Positions 1 to 7,811 are shown, numbered from the stretch's first letter. The stretch is 64,000 nucleotides of DNA from Flavobacterium lipolyticum (GCF_020905335.1 NZ_JAJJMN010000001.1:558001-622000); one strand, 5' to 3'. Made by a program: numbers and translations. The notes: generated from the letters alone by a model not told the origin.

Positions 1-28
1 TTGAAAAAACTTCTTTAAAAATTTTATA

Positions 29-520
29 ATGATTGATGAAAAATTAGATTACCGATGGCAGAAAATTAAAAATGGAAAACCTTTTCTTGCTATTATGAAT
101 CTTGAAATCAGTAAAAACGATAATCAAAATGAAATCATAGAAGAATACGACGGTAAAGGCTGGGGCGGAATGGGCAATTTTGTAAGCATCCCAGCTAAAG
201 ATGAACCTGGTAAAGCACATTTTAGAAATTGGAGAAAAGCAGTTATCAAGGGCCTCGAATTTGTTTTTTCTAAAACTGATACGAAATGGACTGTTAAGAT
301 AAAAAAAGTAGAAGGACTAATTGCTACAGACACAAATCCTACAATTGTAGGCTATGCCGCTATATTAGCTTTTTGCAGACAAACTAATCTGGAACTGGAT
401 TTTGATACCAGCCGCAAAATTGAAGATTTCACCTTCAAAAGCTGGGAAGTTAAAAATAGTGATATAAAAATTCCAAATTTTACAGATTTGAAATATGAAG
501 ATGATGATTTCAATGAATAA
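29..520 (+). CDS. Hypothetical protein, 163 aa
   Basis: I do not recognise this protein. It is a soluble 163-residue product with no signal peptide or membrane segment. The N-terminal half holds a Gly-rich stretch (GKGWGGMGNF, around residues 42-51) and a KAHFRNWRKAV segment. The C-terminus is acidic (YEDDDFNE). It begins at the first ATG of the window, so an upstream start outside the window cannot be excluded, although the AT-rich bases before it look like a leader. It is followed closely by a secreted YCII-domain protein on the same strand. Confidence 0.6.
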   Translation: MIDEKLDYRWQKIKNGKPFLAIMNLEISKNDNQNEIIEEYDGKGWGGMGNFVSIPAKDEPGKAHFRNWRKAVIKGLEFVFSKTDTKWTVKIKKVEGLIATDTNPTIVGYAAILAFCRQTNLELDFDTSRKIEDFTFKSWEVKNSDIKIPNFTDLKYEDDDFNE

Positions 521-569
521 CGTCTCAAAGACTTCACAATATTTTACTGTAACTTTAAATTTTTCTCTC

Positions 570-1028
570 ATGAAAAAAAATCTCTTTTTACTCACATTCT
601 TTATAGTTAATACTATCGCTCTTTCTCAGGAATCAGAAACTAAATTCGATGAAAAACTCGCTAAATCTCTGAATGCCGACGAATATGGAATGAAAAAATA
701 TGTCTTCTGCCTTTTAAAATCCGGAAGCAACACCACCGCATCCAAAGAAGAAAGCAAGAAACTGTTTGAAGGTCATATGGAAAATATTGGAAAATTAGCC
801 AAAGAAGGAAAATTGGTTGTTGCCGGTCCTTTTATGAAAAACGATCGAAATTATCGCGGCATCTACATTTTTAATGTTGAAACCATAGAGGAAGCAAAAG
901 CATTGGTAGCTACAGATCCTGCCATAAAAGCCAATCTGCTGGAAGCCGAATTAACCCCTTGGTACGCCACAGCAGCTTTGCAGGAAACCTTAAAAATACA
1001 CGACAAAATTGCCAAGAAAAAAATATAA
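570..1028 (+). CDS. Secreted YciI-like (YCII domain) protein
   Basis: This is a 152-residue protein with an N-terminal signal peptide (about residues 1-20, MKKN then a hydrophobic run ending in ALSQ). It is followed by a YCII-type domain recognisable by the spaced pattern GHMENIGKLAKEGKLVVAGPF and a second half with EEAKALVATDPAIKA. YCII proteins are small alpha+beta barrels related to dimeric ferredoxin-like enzymes and mostly lack a known reaction. The open frame extends upstream to 495, but that start would bury the signal peptide, so the ATG at 570 is preferred. It lies 9 bp before the acetyltransferase gene and is probably cotranscribed with it. Confidence 0.75.
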   Translation: MKKNLFLLTFFIVNTIALSQESETKFDEKLAKSLNADEYGMKKYVFCLLKSGSNTTASKEESKKLFEGHMENIGKLAKEGKLVVAGPFMKNDRNYRGIYIFNVETIEEAKALVATDPAIKANLLEAELTPWYATAALQETLKIHDKIAKKKI

Positions 1029-1037
1029 AAACACTTT

Positions 1038-1604
1038 ATGAAAACCGAAAAGGAAAAAATGATTGCCGGAGAATATTATCTGGCAGGTGACCCTATTTTA
1101 GTAAAAGAACGCCGAAAAGCCAAAAACTTACTGCAGCGCTTAAACGTCACCGAATACCGAATGACCAAAAAAGCCAAGGAAATTTTAGCAGAATTGATTC
1201 CGAATGCAGGCAAGAGTTTTTATATAGAACCTCCTTTTCATTGTGACTATGGCTACAATATTTCCTGTGGCGATAACGTTTATTTTAATGTAAACTGTGT
1301 TGTTCTGGACTGTGCTCCGGTCAATATTGGTTCAAATGTGTTCTTTGCACCAAACGTTCAAATTTATACCGCCACGCATCCACTTGACGCTGAGCTCAGA
1401 AAAACACTCGAAAATGCCTTACCCATTTCTATCGGGGACGATTGCTGGATTGGCGGAAATACGGTAATCTGTCCGGGGATCACCATCGGAAAAGGTTGTG
1501 TGATTGGTGCAGGATCAGTAGTGACCAAAGATATTCCCGACAACTCACTGGCCGTTGGAAATCCGGCAAAAATTATTCGAAAATTAAATCAGGAACCCCA
1601 ATAA
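1038..1604 (+). CDS. maa: Sugar O-acetyltransferase (maltose acetyltransferase-like)
   Basis: This 188-residue protein has the maltose/galactoside O-acetyltransferase layout: an N-terminal helical Mac region (residues 5-55, starting KMIAGEYYLAGDP) followed by left-handed beta-helix hexapeptide repeats (about 75-185). The likely catalytic His is H114 in TATHPLD, the position expected in the family, and GNPAKIIRKL closes the fold. Family members transfer acetyl from acetyl-CoA to the 6-OH of sugars in the cytoplasm; the true acceptor is unknown here. The length matches the family. It is 7 bp upstream of the VOC protein gene, suggesting one transcript. Confidence 0.85.
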   Translation: MKTEKEKMIAGEYYLAGDPILVKERRKAKNLLQRLNVTEYRMTKKAKEILAELIPNAGKSFYIEPPFHCDYGYNISCGDNVYFNVNCVVLDCAPVNIGSNVFFAPNVQIYTATHPLDAELRKTLENALPISIGDDCWIGGNTVICPGITIGKGCVIGAGSVVTKDIPDNSLAVGNPAKIIRKLNQEPQ

Positions 1605-1611
1605 TTAAACA

Positions 1612-2001
1612 ATGCTTACCTTAAATAAAGTTCACCATATTGCCATTTTATGCTCGGATTATCAAAAATCTAAAACATTCTATACCGAAGTTTTGGGACT
1701 TACCATTATTAGAGAAATCTATCGCGAGGAGCGTCAATCCTACAAACTCGATTTGGCTCTGAATGGTACTTATATCGTCGAATTGTTTTCGTTTCCTAAT
1801 CCTCCAAAAAGGCCTTCAAGACCCGAAGCTGTCGGATTGCGTCATTTGGCTTTTGAAGTCATTAACTTAGAGGAAACCATCGCTTTTTTAAACACTAAAA
1901 ATATCGAATCAGAACCTATCCGAATCGATGAGTTTACCGATAAGCGATTCACTTTTATTGCCGATCCAGACGAATTGCCTATTGAATTTTATGAAAGATA
2001 A
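1612..2001 (+). CDS. VOC (glyoxalase/bleomycin resistance) family protein, YaeR/GloA2-like
   Basis: This 129-residue single VOC domain has two beta-alpha-beta-beta-beta modules. The first starts with VHHIAILCSDYQKSKTFY and ends in VELFSFP; the second starts with GLRHLAFEV and ends in PIEFYER. The metal-binding positions expected in glyoxalase I-like proteins are present: His8/His9, Glu in VELF, His in GLRHLAF and Glu in IEFYER. The length and KRPSRPEAVGLRHLAF segment resemble the E. coli YaeR group, whose substrate is unsettled. The preceding acetyltransferase gene ends 7 bp upstream. Confidence 0.8.
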   Translation: MLTLNKVHHIAILCSDYQKSKTFYTEVLGLTIIREIYREERQSYKLDLALNGTYIVELFSFPNPPKRPSRPEAVGLRHLAFEVINLEETIAFLNTKNIESEPIRIDEFTDKRFTFIADPDELPIEFYER

Positions 2002-2090
2002 GATGAAAACGAACAGAAAACATTTTCTTTCACTGATAACTTTAACACAATATAGGGAGCGATTTGTATTAAAAACCGAATTTGATTAAC

Positions 2091-2098
2091 TAATTTTG
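2091..2098 (+). promoter_or_regulatory. -7 box of the ClC channel gene
   Basis: TAATTTTG matches the Bacteroidota -7 consensus TAnnTTTG and sits 40 bp before the preferred ATG at 2139. A TTG at 2064-2066 lies 24 bp upstream, slightly longer than the usual 17-23 spacing, so the -33 assignment is weak. Confidence 0.4.
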
Positions 2099-2138
2099 TA
2101 ATCCGCATAAAAAATTGCGATTTCAAAATCGATCTCTG

Positions 2139-3419
2139 ATGAACAAAACGGCGAAAATCAAAAAAAATCATCAATTTATTGTCCTCAAAAAATTAGTTAT
2201 TGTTTCCGTGTTAATTGGCTTTCTTTCTGCCTTTTTAGGAATCTCACTCAAAAAAATCACCGAATATTACGAAGAAATTTTCTTTCATGAAGTCTCCGTA
2301 AATCCTGTTTTTTATATCCTCTTCCCTGTTTTTGGATTATCCGTTATTTACTTTCTCAGACAATATCTCTTTAAGAAAAAAGAAAACAAGGGCATTAAAG
2401 AGGTTTTCGAAAGCACCAAATCCTCTTCCAAAAACTTGCCTTCTTATAAAATTCCGTCCCACTTCATCAACGGATTACTGACGGTTATCTTTGGAGGTTC
2501 TACCGGAATTGAGGTTTCAACCGTAGTGGCCACCGCCACCATTGGCTCTGTTGCACAACAAAAAGAAAATGTCTTTCGCCAATACAAAACCGAACTAATA
2601 TGTGCAGGAGTTGCAGCAGGAGTAACCGCTTTATTCAGCAGTCCGATTGCGGGAATTTTATTTGCTTTAGAAGTAATCTCCAGAAAAGTAACACGCGCTT
2701 TTATTATTTCCAATATTATTGCCGTTTCCATTGCTTTTGGTTTACTTACTATCTTGAAAGAAGAGCCGCTATTTGCCGTATCTATTACCACCTGGCATTT
2801 AAAAGCCATTCCTTACTTCATTCTTTTAGGAATTCTGGCCGGAGTAAATTCTGTTTATCTGACCCGTTGCGTTTTATTTTTTAAATCTCAATTCTCACGA
2901 ATCGATACGCATTATTATAAAATTTTAATTGGTTCAGTGGTTTTAAGTATTTCTCTTTTTATTTTCCCTCAATTGTATGGAGAAGGATATCACGCTATAA
3001 AAGGAATATTCACCACTACTTCTGAAATTCCATTAACACTGACTTTATCACTAACCTTTATTGGTATATTAATTCTAAAACCAATCGTTACCTCAATCAC
3101 ATTGGCTTCCGGAGGCGATGGCGGTGTATTTGCTCCAAGCTTGTTCATTGGTGCTTTTTTAGGATTACTATTGGCCTCTGTATTGAATACCTTTTTTCAT
3201 GTACACGTAATTCCGGTAAACTTTATGATTATTGGTATGGCAGCTGTATTAAGCGCCAGCATCCACGCTCCTTTTACAGCAATATTCTTAGTCTGTGGCT
3301 TAACCAACGATTATACTCTATTTCTGCCTATTCTCGTAGTTTGCCTGATTTCTAAATATACTGCAAAAATGATATATCCTTACACTGTATATTCTTATTC
3401 TCCCAGCATTTCAAAATAA
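2139..3419 (+). CDS. ClC family chloride channel/transporter
   Basis: This 426-residue polytopic inner-membrane protein carries the ClC signatures in order. GGSTGIEVS aligns with the family GxxGREGP segment and keeps the gating glutamate. It is followed by FSSPIAGILFALE and by SGGDGGVFAPSLFIGAFLG, the GxFxP motif. About ten hydrophobic segments are visible. There is no C-terminal CBS pair, so this is the short bacterial type, which exchanges Cl- for H+ or passes Cl-. The ATG at 2139 is chosen over a TTG at 2115. The HPP protein gene follows 6 bp later, suggesting cotranscription. Confidence 0.9.
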   Translation: MNKTAKIKKNHQFIVLKKLVIVSVLIGFLSAFLGISLKKITEYYEEIFFHEVSVNPVFYILFPVFGLSVIYFLRQYLFKKKENKGIKEVFESTKSSSKNLPSYKIPSHFINGLLTVIFGGSTGIEVSTVVATATIGSVAQQKENVFRQYKTELICAGVAAGVTALFSSPIAGILFALEVISRKVTRAFIISNIIAVSIAFGLLTILKEEPLFAVSITTWHLKAIPYFILLGILAGVNSVYLTRCVLFFKSQFSRIDTHYYKILIGSVVLSISLFIFPQLYGEGYHAIKGIFTTTSEIPLTLTLSLTFIGILILKPIVTSITLASGGDGGVFAPSLFIGAFLGLLLASVLNTFFHVHVIPVNFMIIGMAAVLSASIHAPFTAIFLVCGLTNDYTLFLPILVVCLISKYTAKMIYPYTVYSYSPSISK

Positions 3420-3425
3420 TACATC

Positions 3426-4028
3426 ATGCCCGTTCCCAACATAAAAAGAGGTTACCGCAAAACACGTTATATCCTTTACAAAGAAACTTTAATTGACTAC
3501 AAAGAACATTTTTGGTCATTTCTGGGATCTTTTGTCGGAATTGGAATTTTGGCTTATCTGGAGTCGATACATTTTGGAGGAAGTGACCTTGTGTATCTTA
3601 TTGGTTCATTTGGCGCTTCAAGTGTTTTGATTTACGGAATCATACAAAGTCCGTTTTCACAACCCCGAAATTTAATTGGCGGTCATTTGATTTCAGCAAT
3701 TATTGGGGTTTCTGTAAATAAATTAGTTCCGGATATTGTCTGGATCGCGGCACCTTTGGCGGTATCTCTTTCTATTATTTTCATGCAGATTACCAAAACA
3801 CTTCACCCACCCGGAGGAGCCACTGCCCTTATCGCTGTCACCGCTTCCCCGCAAATAAAAAATCTAGGGTATATGTATGTGCTGTCTCCTGTGTTAGTTG
3901 GAGTGTTGATTTTATTTGTGACCGCTTTGATTTTCAACAACATGACTTCCAGCAGAATTTACCCAAGTCATAGCACCTACCACAAACACTACCATAAGAT
4001 TAGAAAACGTCTGAGTAGAAAGGGATAA
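3426..4028 (+). CDS. HPP family membrane protein
   Basis: This 200-residue integral membrane protein has four or five hydrophobic segments and the diagnostic motif HPPGGATALIAV (about residues 126-137) that names the HPP family. Family members are four-helix membrane proteins; some plant and cyanobacterial relatives have been linked to nitrite transport, but the substrate here is unknown. The C-terminal tail is basic and His-rich (STYHKHYHKIRKRL), likely cytoplasmic. It starts 6 bp after the ClC gene, so the two membrane proteins are probably made together. Confidence 0.85.
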   Translation: MPVPNIKRGYRKTRYILYKETLIDYKEHFWSFLGSFVGIGILAYLESIHFGGSDLVYLIGSFGASSVLIYGIIQSPFSQPRNLIGGHLISAIIGVSVNKLVPDIVWIAAPLAVSLSIIFMQITKTLHPPGGATALIAVTASPQIKNLGYMYVLSPVLVGVLILFVTALIFNNMTSSRIYPSHSTYHKHYHKIRKRLSRKG

Positions 4029-4114
4029 TAAGAGTTACCAATCTTTCTCTTAAAGGAAAGAAAAATATTTTCAACAATTCGTAAATCAAAATTCGTAAAT
4101 CGTTAATTATACTT

Positions 4115-4122
4115 TACCTTTG
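4115..4122 (+). promoter_or_regulatory. -7 box upstream of the pRiA4b ORF3-like gene
   Basis: TACCTTTG fits TAnnTTTG and lies 23 bp upstream of the ATG at 4146, a usual distance for this phylum. No clear -33 TTG is seen at the expected spacing. Confidence 0.45.
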
Positions 4123-4145
4123 CCCTTTCAATAAAAACAACGATT

Positions 4146-4685
4146 ATGGTTTATAAATTTAGAGTAATTCTAGACGCCGAAGAAGATATTTTTAGAGACA
4201 TTGCTATTCTTGAAGACGATACTCTTGAGGATTTACACAATGCTATCTTCAACGCTTTTGGTTTTGACGGAATGGAAGTGGCTTCGTTTTATACTTGTGA
4301 TGAAACCTGGAATCAGGAAGATGAAATTCCACTTTTTGATACTGGTGACGTTCCCGGTGAGCAAAGAACGATGGGCGATTATCCGTTATCTTCTATTTTA
4401 GACGAACAAAATACCAAAATTATCTATGTATATGATTTCATCAATATGTGGACATTCTTAGTTGAATTAGCTGCTATTGAAGATCAAATCGCAGGAGCTC
4501 CATATCCTGAAACATTATTTTCACATGGAGAAATGCCGGACGAAGCTACAGAAAAGAACTTTGAAGCCGACATGCACGACGATATCTACGGAGAATTTGA
4601 AGACGATCTTGATGAAGATGATCTTGACATGTTCGAAGGCGATGACAGCTTTGAAGATTACGGATTTGAGGAAAATTGGAATTAG
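4146..4685 (+). CDS. Plasmid pRiA4b ORF-3-like domain protein
   Basis: This 179-residue protein opens with the pRiA4b ORF3 fold: VYKFRVILDAEEDIFRDIAILEDDTLEDLHNAIFNAFGF, then HN/SFY and YVYDFINMWTFLVEL. The C-terminal third (from about residue 125) is extremely acidic with repeated DDLDEDDLDMFEGDDSFED-type sequence and is likely disordered. The domain occurs in plasmid and transposon passenger proteins, but chromosomal copies like this are common in Bacteroidota and have no assigned function. It has its own -7 box 23 bp upstream and is followed by a repeat arm and the four-helix-bundle gene. Confidence 0.8.
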   Translation: MVYKFRVILDAEEDIFRDIAILEDDTLEDLHNAIFNAFGFDGMEVASFYTCDETWNQEDEIPLFDTGDVPGEQRTMGDYPLSSILDEQNTKIIYVYDFINMWTFLVELAAIEDQIAGAPYPETLFSHGEMPDEATEKNFEADMHDDIYGEFEDDLDEDDLDMFEGDDSFEDYGFEENWN

Positions 4686-4688
4686 TGT

Positions 4689-4729
4689 AAGTTACTAAGG
4701 TTCTGAGGCGCTAAGGTTCTAAGGTTTTT
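4689..4729 (+). repeat. Left arm of inverted intergenic repeat
   Basis: The stretch is built from short units of the type GGTTCTGAGG, CGCTAAGGTTCTAAGG and GTTACTAAGG. The opposite-strand version lies at 5138-5182, so the two arms frame the four-helix-bundle gene. The same units form an empty palindrome at 15289-15383. Confidence 0.7.
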
Positions 4730-4779
4730 ACTTTGAAAGTTTTTTCTTATTTTTAATTTTTCAAATTAAAAATATTTTC

Positions 4780-5139
4780 ATGAGTAATTTTAAAAATCTG
4801 CTTATCTGGCAAAAATCAATGGCTCTCACTACCAAAATTTATTTTTCAACAAAACATTTTCCAAAAGAAGAAATCTTCGGATTGACTTCACAAATTAGGC
4901 GTTGCTCCATCTCTATCCCCAGCAATATTGCAGAGGGATTTGGAAGAGAAAGTGACAAAGATCTTTTACGTTTTTTGAGTATTTCCGTTGGGTCATTGTT
5001 TGAAATGCAAACCCAACTTGAAATTGCAAAAAACATATCTTATTTAAAAGAAGACGATTTTAACAATCTATACGAGGACAGTCGCGAAGTAGAACGGATG
5101 TTAGTTTCTTTTATAAAAAAAATAAAACAAAGAAACTAA
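4780..5139 (+). CDS. Four helix bundle protein (23S rRNA-IVP / S23 family)
   Basis: This 119-residue all-helical protein has the S23/IVP hallmarks: FKNLLIWQKSMALTTKIY at the N-terminus, LTSQIRRCSISIPSNIAEGFGR in the middle (residues 36-58) and a final helix ending EVERMLVSFIKKIKQ. The family was first seen in intervening sequences of 23S rRNA genes and also occurs as free-standing genes; the structure is a pentameric four-helix bundle and the function is unknown. Here it stands alone between two inverted arms of a repeat, 94 bp downstream of the previous gene and 44 bp upstream of the next. This suggests a small repeat-framed insertion. Confidence 0.88.
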   Translation: MSNFKNLLIWQKSMALTTKIYFSTKHFPKEEIFGLTSQIRRCSISIPSNIAEGFGRESDKDLLRFLSISVGSLFEMQTQLEIAKNISYLKEDDFNNLYEDSREVERMLVSFIKKIKQRN

Positions 5140-5182
5140 ACCTTAGTAACTTAGCATCTAAGAACCTCAGCACCTAAAAAAA
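5138..5182 (-). repeat. Right arm of inverted intergenic repeat
   Basis: Read on the minus strand this gives GGTGCTGAGGTTCTTAG, ATGCTAAGTTACTAAGG, the same units as the left arm at 4689-4729. It begins at the stop codon of the four-helix-bundle gene and ends just before the ATG at 5184. Confidence 0.7.
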
Positions 5183-5183
5183 T

Positions 5184-6242
5184 ATGATCAACTTATTCAA
5201 CACCCACATCGATACGCTTTCGATACACCGCGTAGGGAACAAAAGCAGAAACGAAGCGATTTTTTTATCGGAACAACCATTTAATTTAAATGATGAAATT
5301 GTTCCTTTGATCAAAGAGTACTTTTTTAAGCCTTTCAGAGAGAAAGAGGAAAACTATTATCAGTTTGCGCACGAAGTTGATTTAGACTACAACGACATGT
5401 TTAAATATGCTACAGAAATTTTTAGCAACCCTGGAAATTTACACGAGGTTTCAAAAAAAATTACTACGCATTTATTTGAGCAATCCAATCACCCGCATAT
5501 TAAAAATGGAGAGGTTTACATCACTTATCTTACCAATCTAAGTATCGACAATAATGTTGTGGATGCTATTGGAATTTTTAAAAGCGAGTTACAAGCCGAC
5601 TTTTTGCAATTTGAAGAGAAAGGAAGCAATCTTGAAATGGTCCTGCAACAAGGAATCAACTTAAGTAAATTAGATAAAGGATGTTTGATTTTTAACTATA
5701 AAAAAGAAGAAGGATACAAAATCCTAACCGTTGACAGCAACCGTTATGACGCGCGCTACTGGTTAGAGCACTTTTTATCTGTTGATGCTTTTGAAGATGA
5801 AAACTTCATCACTAAAAAATACTTAAAATTCTGCCAGAACTTCGCCAAAGATGTCGTTTTACCGGCAGAAGACAAAAAAGAAGAAGTAATGTTCATGAAC
5901 CGATCTGTGAATTATTTCGCAAAAAACGATCAGTTTGAAGAACAAAATTTCTTAAACGAAGTATTAGACAATCCTGAATTAATTCCTGAATTCAAAAACT
6001 ATAAAGTGGATAAAGGAGAAAAATACAGCATCGAAGATGTAACCTCATTCCCTATTGCCAACGCAGCAGTTTCAGACGCCAGAAAATCGATCAAAAACGT
6101 GATTAACCTGGACACACACATTCAGATCAAAATGGATTTTATCAATCCGGAAAGTGCTGAAAAATTTGTTGAAAAAGGCTGGGATGAAGAAAAACAAATG
6201 TATTACTACTTAGTGTATTTCAATAAAGAAGAGAAAAGCTAA
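5184..6242 (+). CDS. Nucleoid-associated protein, NdpA/YejK family
   Basis: This 352-residue soluble protein shows the NdpA-type features: an N-terminal HIDTLSIHRVGNKSRNE segment, a central block with EVYITYLTNLSIDNNVVDAIGIFKSE (about residues 110-140), and GCLIFNYKKEEGYKILTVDSNRYDARYWLEHFLSV (about 165-200). The E. coli homologue YejK is a nucleoid-associated protein of unclear role; in Bacteroidota the protein is widespread and unstudied. It is 2 bp downstream of a repeat arm and is closed by a strong hairpin terminator at 6275-6310. Confidence 0.82.
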   Translation: MINLFNTHIDTLSIHRVGNKSRNEAIFLSEQPFNLNDEIVPLIKEYFFKPFREKEENYYQFAHEVDLDYNDMFKYATEIFSNPGNLHEVSKKITTHLFEQSNHPHIKNGEVYITYLTNLSIDNNVVDAIGIFKSELQADFLQFEEKGSNLEMVLQQGINLSKLDKGCLIFNYKKEEGYKILTVDSNRYDARYWLEHFLSVDAFEDENFITKKYLKFCQNFAKDVVLPAEDKKEEVMFMNRSVNYFAKNDQFEEQNFLNEVLDNPELIPEFKNYKVDKGEKYSIEDVTSFPIANAAVSDARKSIKNVINLDTHIQIKMDFINPESAEKFVEKGWDEEKQMYYYLVYFNKEEKS

Positions 6243-6274
6243 GAGTCATTCATTTTCTATTACTTACTTAAAAT

Positions 6275-6310
6275 AAAAAACGGCAACTACACTAGTAATT
6301 GCCGTTTTTT
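6275..6310 (+). terminator. Rho-independent bidirectional terminator
   Basis: A perfect 12-bp stem (AAAAAACGGCAA paired with TTGCCGTTTTTT) has a 12-nt loop. A runs on one side and T runs on the other suit termination of both the nucleoid-protein gene and the converging TetR gene. Confidence 0.85.
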
Positions 6311-6327
6311 TATACTTTATTTCAAAG

Positions 6328-6909
6328 TCACAATACTGAAAACATCGCTTTCAGAATATCATCGTAAACCTTCTTATCGTTCTCTCCGGAGCGAGCCAAC
6401 ACCCTGATTCCGGTATAATTATTAAAGATAAAACGAGCCAGCATTCTTGCTTCTAATTGCGTTGAAATTTGTCCTGCCTGCTGTCCTTTTTTTACTGCTG
6501 TCAAAAAAATCTCCTCCACTGTTTGTCGGTTATCGCTCACAATTTTAGCAATCTCTTCGTCATGCATCGCGAGTTCAACAGCAGCATTTACTACAAAACA
6601 CCCCTTTGTCATTCGGTCATCCAGACTTTCAATAACCGCCTGTTTAAAAATCTCAGTTAAGGTTTCTTTTATATCTTCTGATTGGTTCAAAAGGTTTCTT
6701 GTGGCTTCCTGCCCATGTTCCAGATATCTTCTTAAAGCTTTTGAAAAAAGTTTCTGTTTGTCTCCAAAAGTATCATACAAACTCGAACGACTTAACCCCA
6801 AATGCGTTACCAGATCCTGTGCCGAAGTACCGTTATATCCTTTACACCAAAAAATTTCTATCGCTTTATCCAGAGCCTTATCCTCATCAAATTCTTTTGT
6901 TCTGGCCAT
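6328..6909 (-). CDS. TetR/AcrR family transcriptional regulator
   Basis: This 193-residue regulator has an N-terminal helix-turn-helix (about residues 8-55: FDEDKALDKAIEIFWCKGY, TSAQDLVTHLGLSRSSLYDTFGDKQKLF) and a C-terminal ligand domain of the YxaF/AcrR C type (TKGCFVVNAAVELA, ARFIFNNYTGIRVLAR). The open frame runs on to 6978, but that extension would cover the promoter and operator, so the ATG at 6909 (MARTKEF) is used. A perfect palindrome at 6947-6970 precedes it and an identical half-site pair precedes the SDR gene. This strongly suggests that it represses itself and the SDR. The ligand is unknown. Confidence 0.92.
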   Translation of the reverse strand: MARTKEFDEDKALDKAIEIFWCKGYNGTSAQDLVTHLGLSRSSLYDTFGDKQKLFSKALRRYLEHGQEATRNLLNQSEDIKETLTEIFKQAVIESLDDRMTKGCFVVNAAVELAMHDEEIAKIVSDNRQTVEEIFLTAVKKGQQAGQISTQLEARMLARFIFNNYTGIRVLARSGENDKKVYDDILKAMFSVL

Positions 6910-6932
6910 AACTTCATAATTAAATTCTCTTA

Positions 6933-6940
6933 CAAAGATA
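6933..6940 (-). promoter_or_regulatory. -7 box of the TetR gene
   Basis: On the minus strand this reads TATCTTTG, a perfect TAnnTTTG. It lies 23 bp upstream of the TetR ATG and 6 bp from the operator at 6947-6970, so a bound repressor would block the promoter spacer. Confidence 0.7.
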
Positions 6941-6946
6941 CGAAAA

Positions 6947-6970
6947 ATTACGGAACGATTGTTCCGTAAT
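6947..6970. promoter_or_regulatory. TetR-type operator O1 (24-bp palindrome)
   Basis: A perfect inverted repeat has half-sites ATTACGGAAC and GTTCCGTAAT separated by 4 bp (GATT). The identical half-sites recur at 7788-7811 upstream of the SDR gene. Placement just upstream of a -7 box is typical for TetR autorepression. Confidence 0.85.
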
Positions 6971-6982
6971 TGGAGCAAAAAA

Positions 6983-7735
6983 TTAAACCACTGTGTTTAC
7001 TGTAAGCCCACCGTCTACCACAATTTCGGTTCCTGTAATAAACGAAGCATCGTCTGAGGCAAGAAAAGTTACTGTCTTAGCAATCTCGGAAGCTTTACCA
7101 AAACGTTTCAATAAAATTTTATCGCTTAACGCTGCACCAAATCCTTCGATTTCTGCTTTTTCTAATCCTAATTTTCCAAAAATAGGCGTTTCAATAGGCC
7201 CCGGTGAAATCGCATTAATTCTGATATTTCTGGGTGCCAGTTCTGTTGCAAAAACACGGTTCAAAGATAACAGAGCTGCTTTACTTGCCGCATAAACTCC
7301 TGAATTCTCCATACCAACATTGGCATTTATCGAGGTATTAAAAATAACAGAACCTCCATCGTTTAAAATAGGCAGCAACTTTTGAAGTGTAAAATAAACT
7401 CCCTTAACGTTCACATCCATAATCGAATCATAATGACTTTCTGAAGCAGATTCCAAGGGAGCAAAAGAAGCGATTCCGGCATTTAAAAACACGATATCAA
7501 TTTTACCAAATTTGTCTTTCACTTCGGCAACTAAACCGTCAATTGATTTTAAATCGGATTGGTCCGATGCAATTCCGGTTACTTTCAATTCAGCTTCTGC
7601 TTTTCCTAAGGCTTCTTTGTTTCTTCCCGTCACAATTACTTTTGCACCATTTGCTGCCAAATCCGCTGCAGCCGCATACCCTATTCCACTATTACCTCCT
7701 GTTACAATGGCTACTTTATTCTCTAATTTTTTCAT
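6983..7735 (-). CDS. SDR family NAD(P)-dependent oxidoreductase
   Basis: This 250-residue classical short-chain dehydrogenase has the cofactor motif TGGNSGIG (about residues 12-19), NAG in IVFLNAGIAS, the catalytic Ser in FNTSINANVG, YAASK (Tyr and Lys), and SPGPIETPIF after the active site. FITGTEIVVDGG closes the fold as expected. Family members reduce carbonyls or oxidise alcohols; the substrate cannot be read from sequence. The start at 7735 (MKKLENK) is chosen over upstream in-frame codons that overlap the promoter. It lies 73 bp upstream of the TetR gene on the same strand, each with its own copy of the operator, which points to co-regulation. Confidence 0.92.
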   Translation of the reverse strand: MKKLENKVAIVTGGNSGIGYAAAADLAANGAKVIVTGRNKEALGKAEAELKVTGIASDQSDLKSIDGLVAEVKDKFGKIDIVFLNAGIASFAPLESASESHYDSIMDVNVKGVYFTLQKLLPILNDGGSVIFNTSINANVGMENSGVYAASKAALLSLNRVFATELAPRNIRINAISPGPIETPIFGKLGLEKAEIEGFGAALSDKILLKRFGKASEIAKTVTFLASDDASFITGTEIVVDGGLTVNTVV

Positions 7736-7777
7736 TTTAATTGTTTTTAAATTACTGATTCTTTGATTATTCTGACA

Positions 7778-7785
7778 CAAAGATA
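7778..7785 (-). promoter_or_regulatory. -7 box of the SDR gene
   Basis: On the minus strand this reads TATCTTTG, identical to the -7 box of the TetR gene. It lies 2 bp from operator O2 and about 42 bp before the ATG at 7735. Confidence 0.7.
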
Positions 7786-7787
7786 TC

Positions 7788-7811
7788 ATTACGGAACGAT
7801 CGTTCCGTAAT
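7788..7811. promoter_or_regulatory. TetR-type operator O2 (24-bp palindrome)
   Basis: The half-sites ATTACGGAAC and GTTCCGTAAT are separated by GATC, so all 24 bp are palindromic. The half-sites are identical to operator O1 at 6947-6970. The site is positioned to block the SDR promoter. Confidence 0.85.

Noticed and set aside
495..569. Upstream in-frame start for the YCII protein
   Set aside because: It overlaps the preceding gene and would place the signal peptide internally.
2115..2138. TTG start for the ClC gene at 2115
   Set aside because: The ATG at 2139 directly precedes the basic N-terminus of the first membrane helix and needs no rare start codon.
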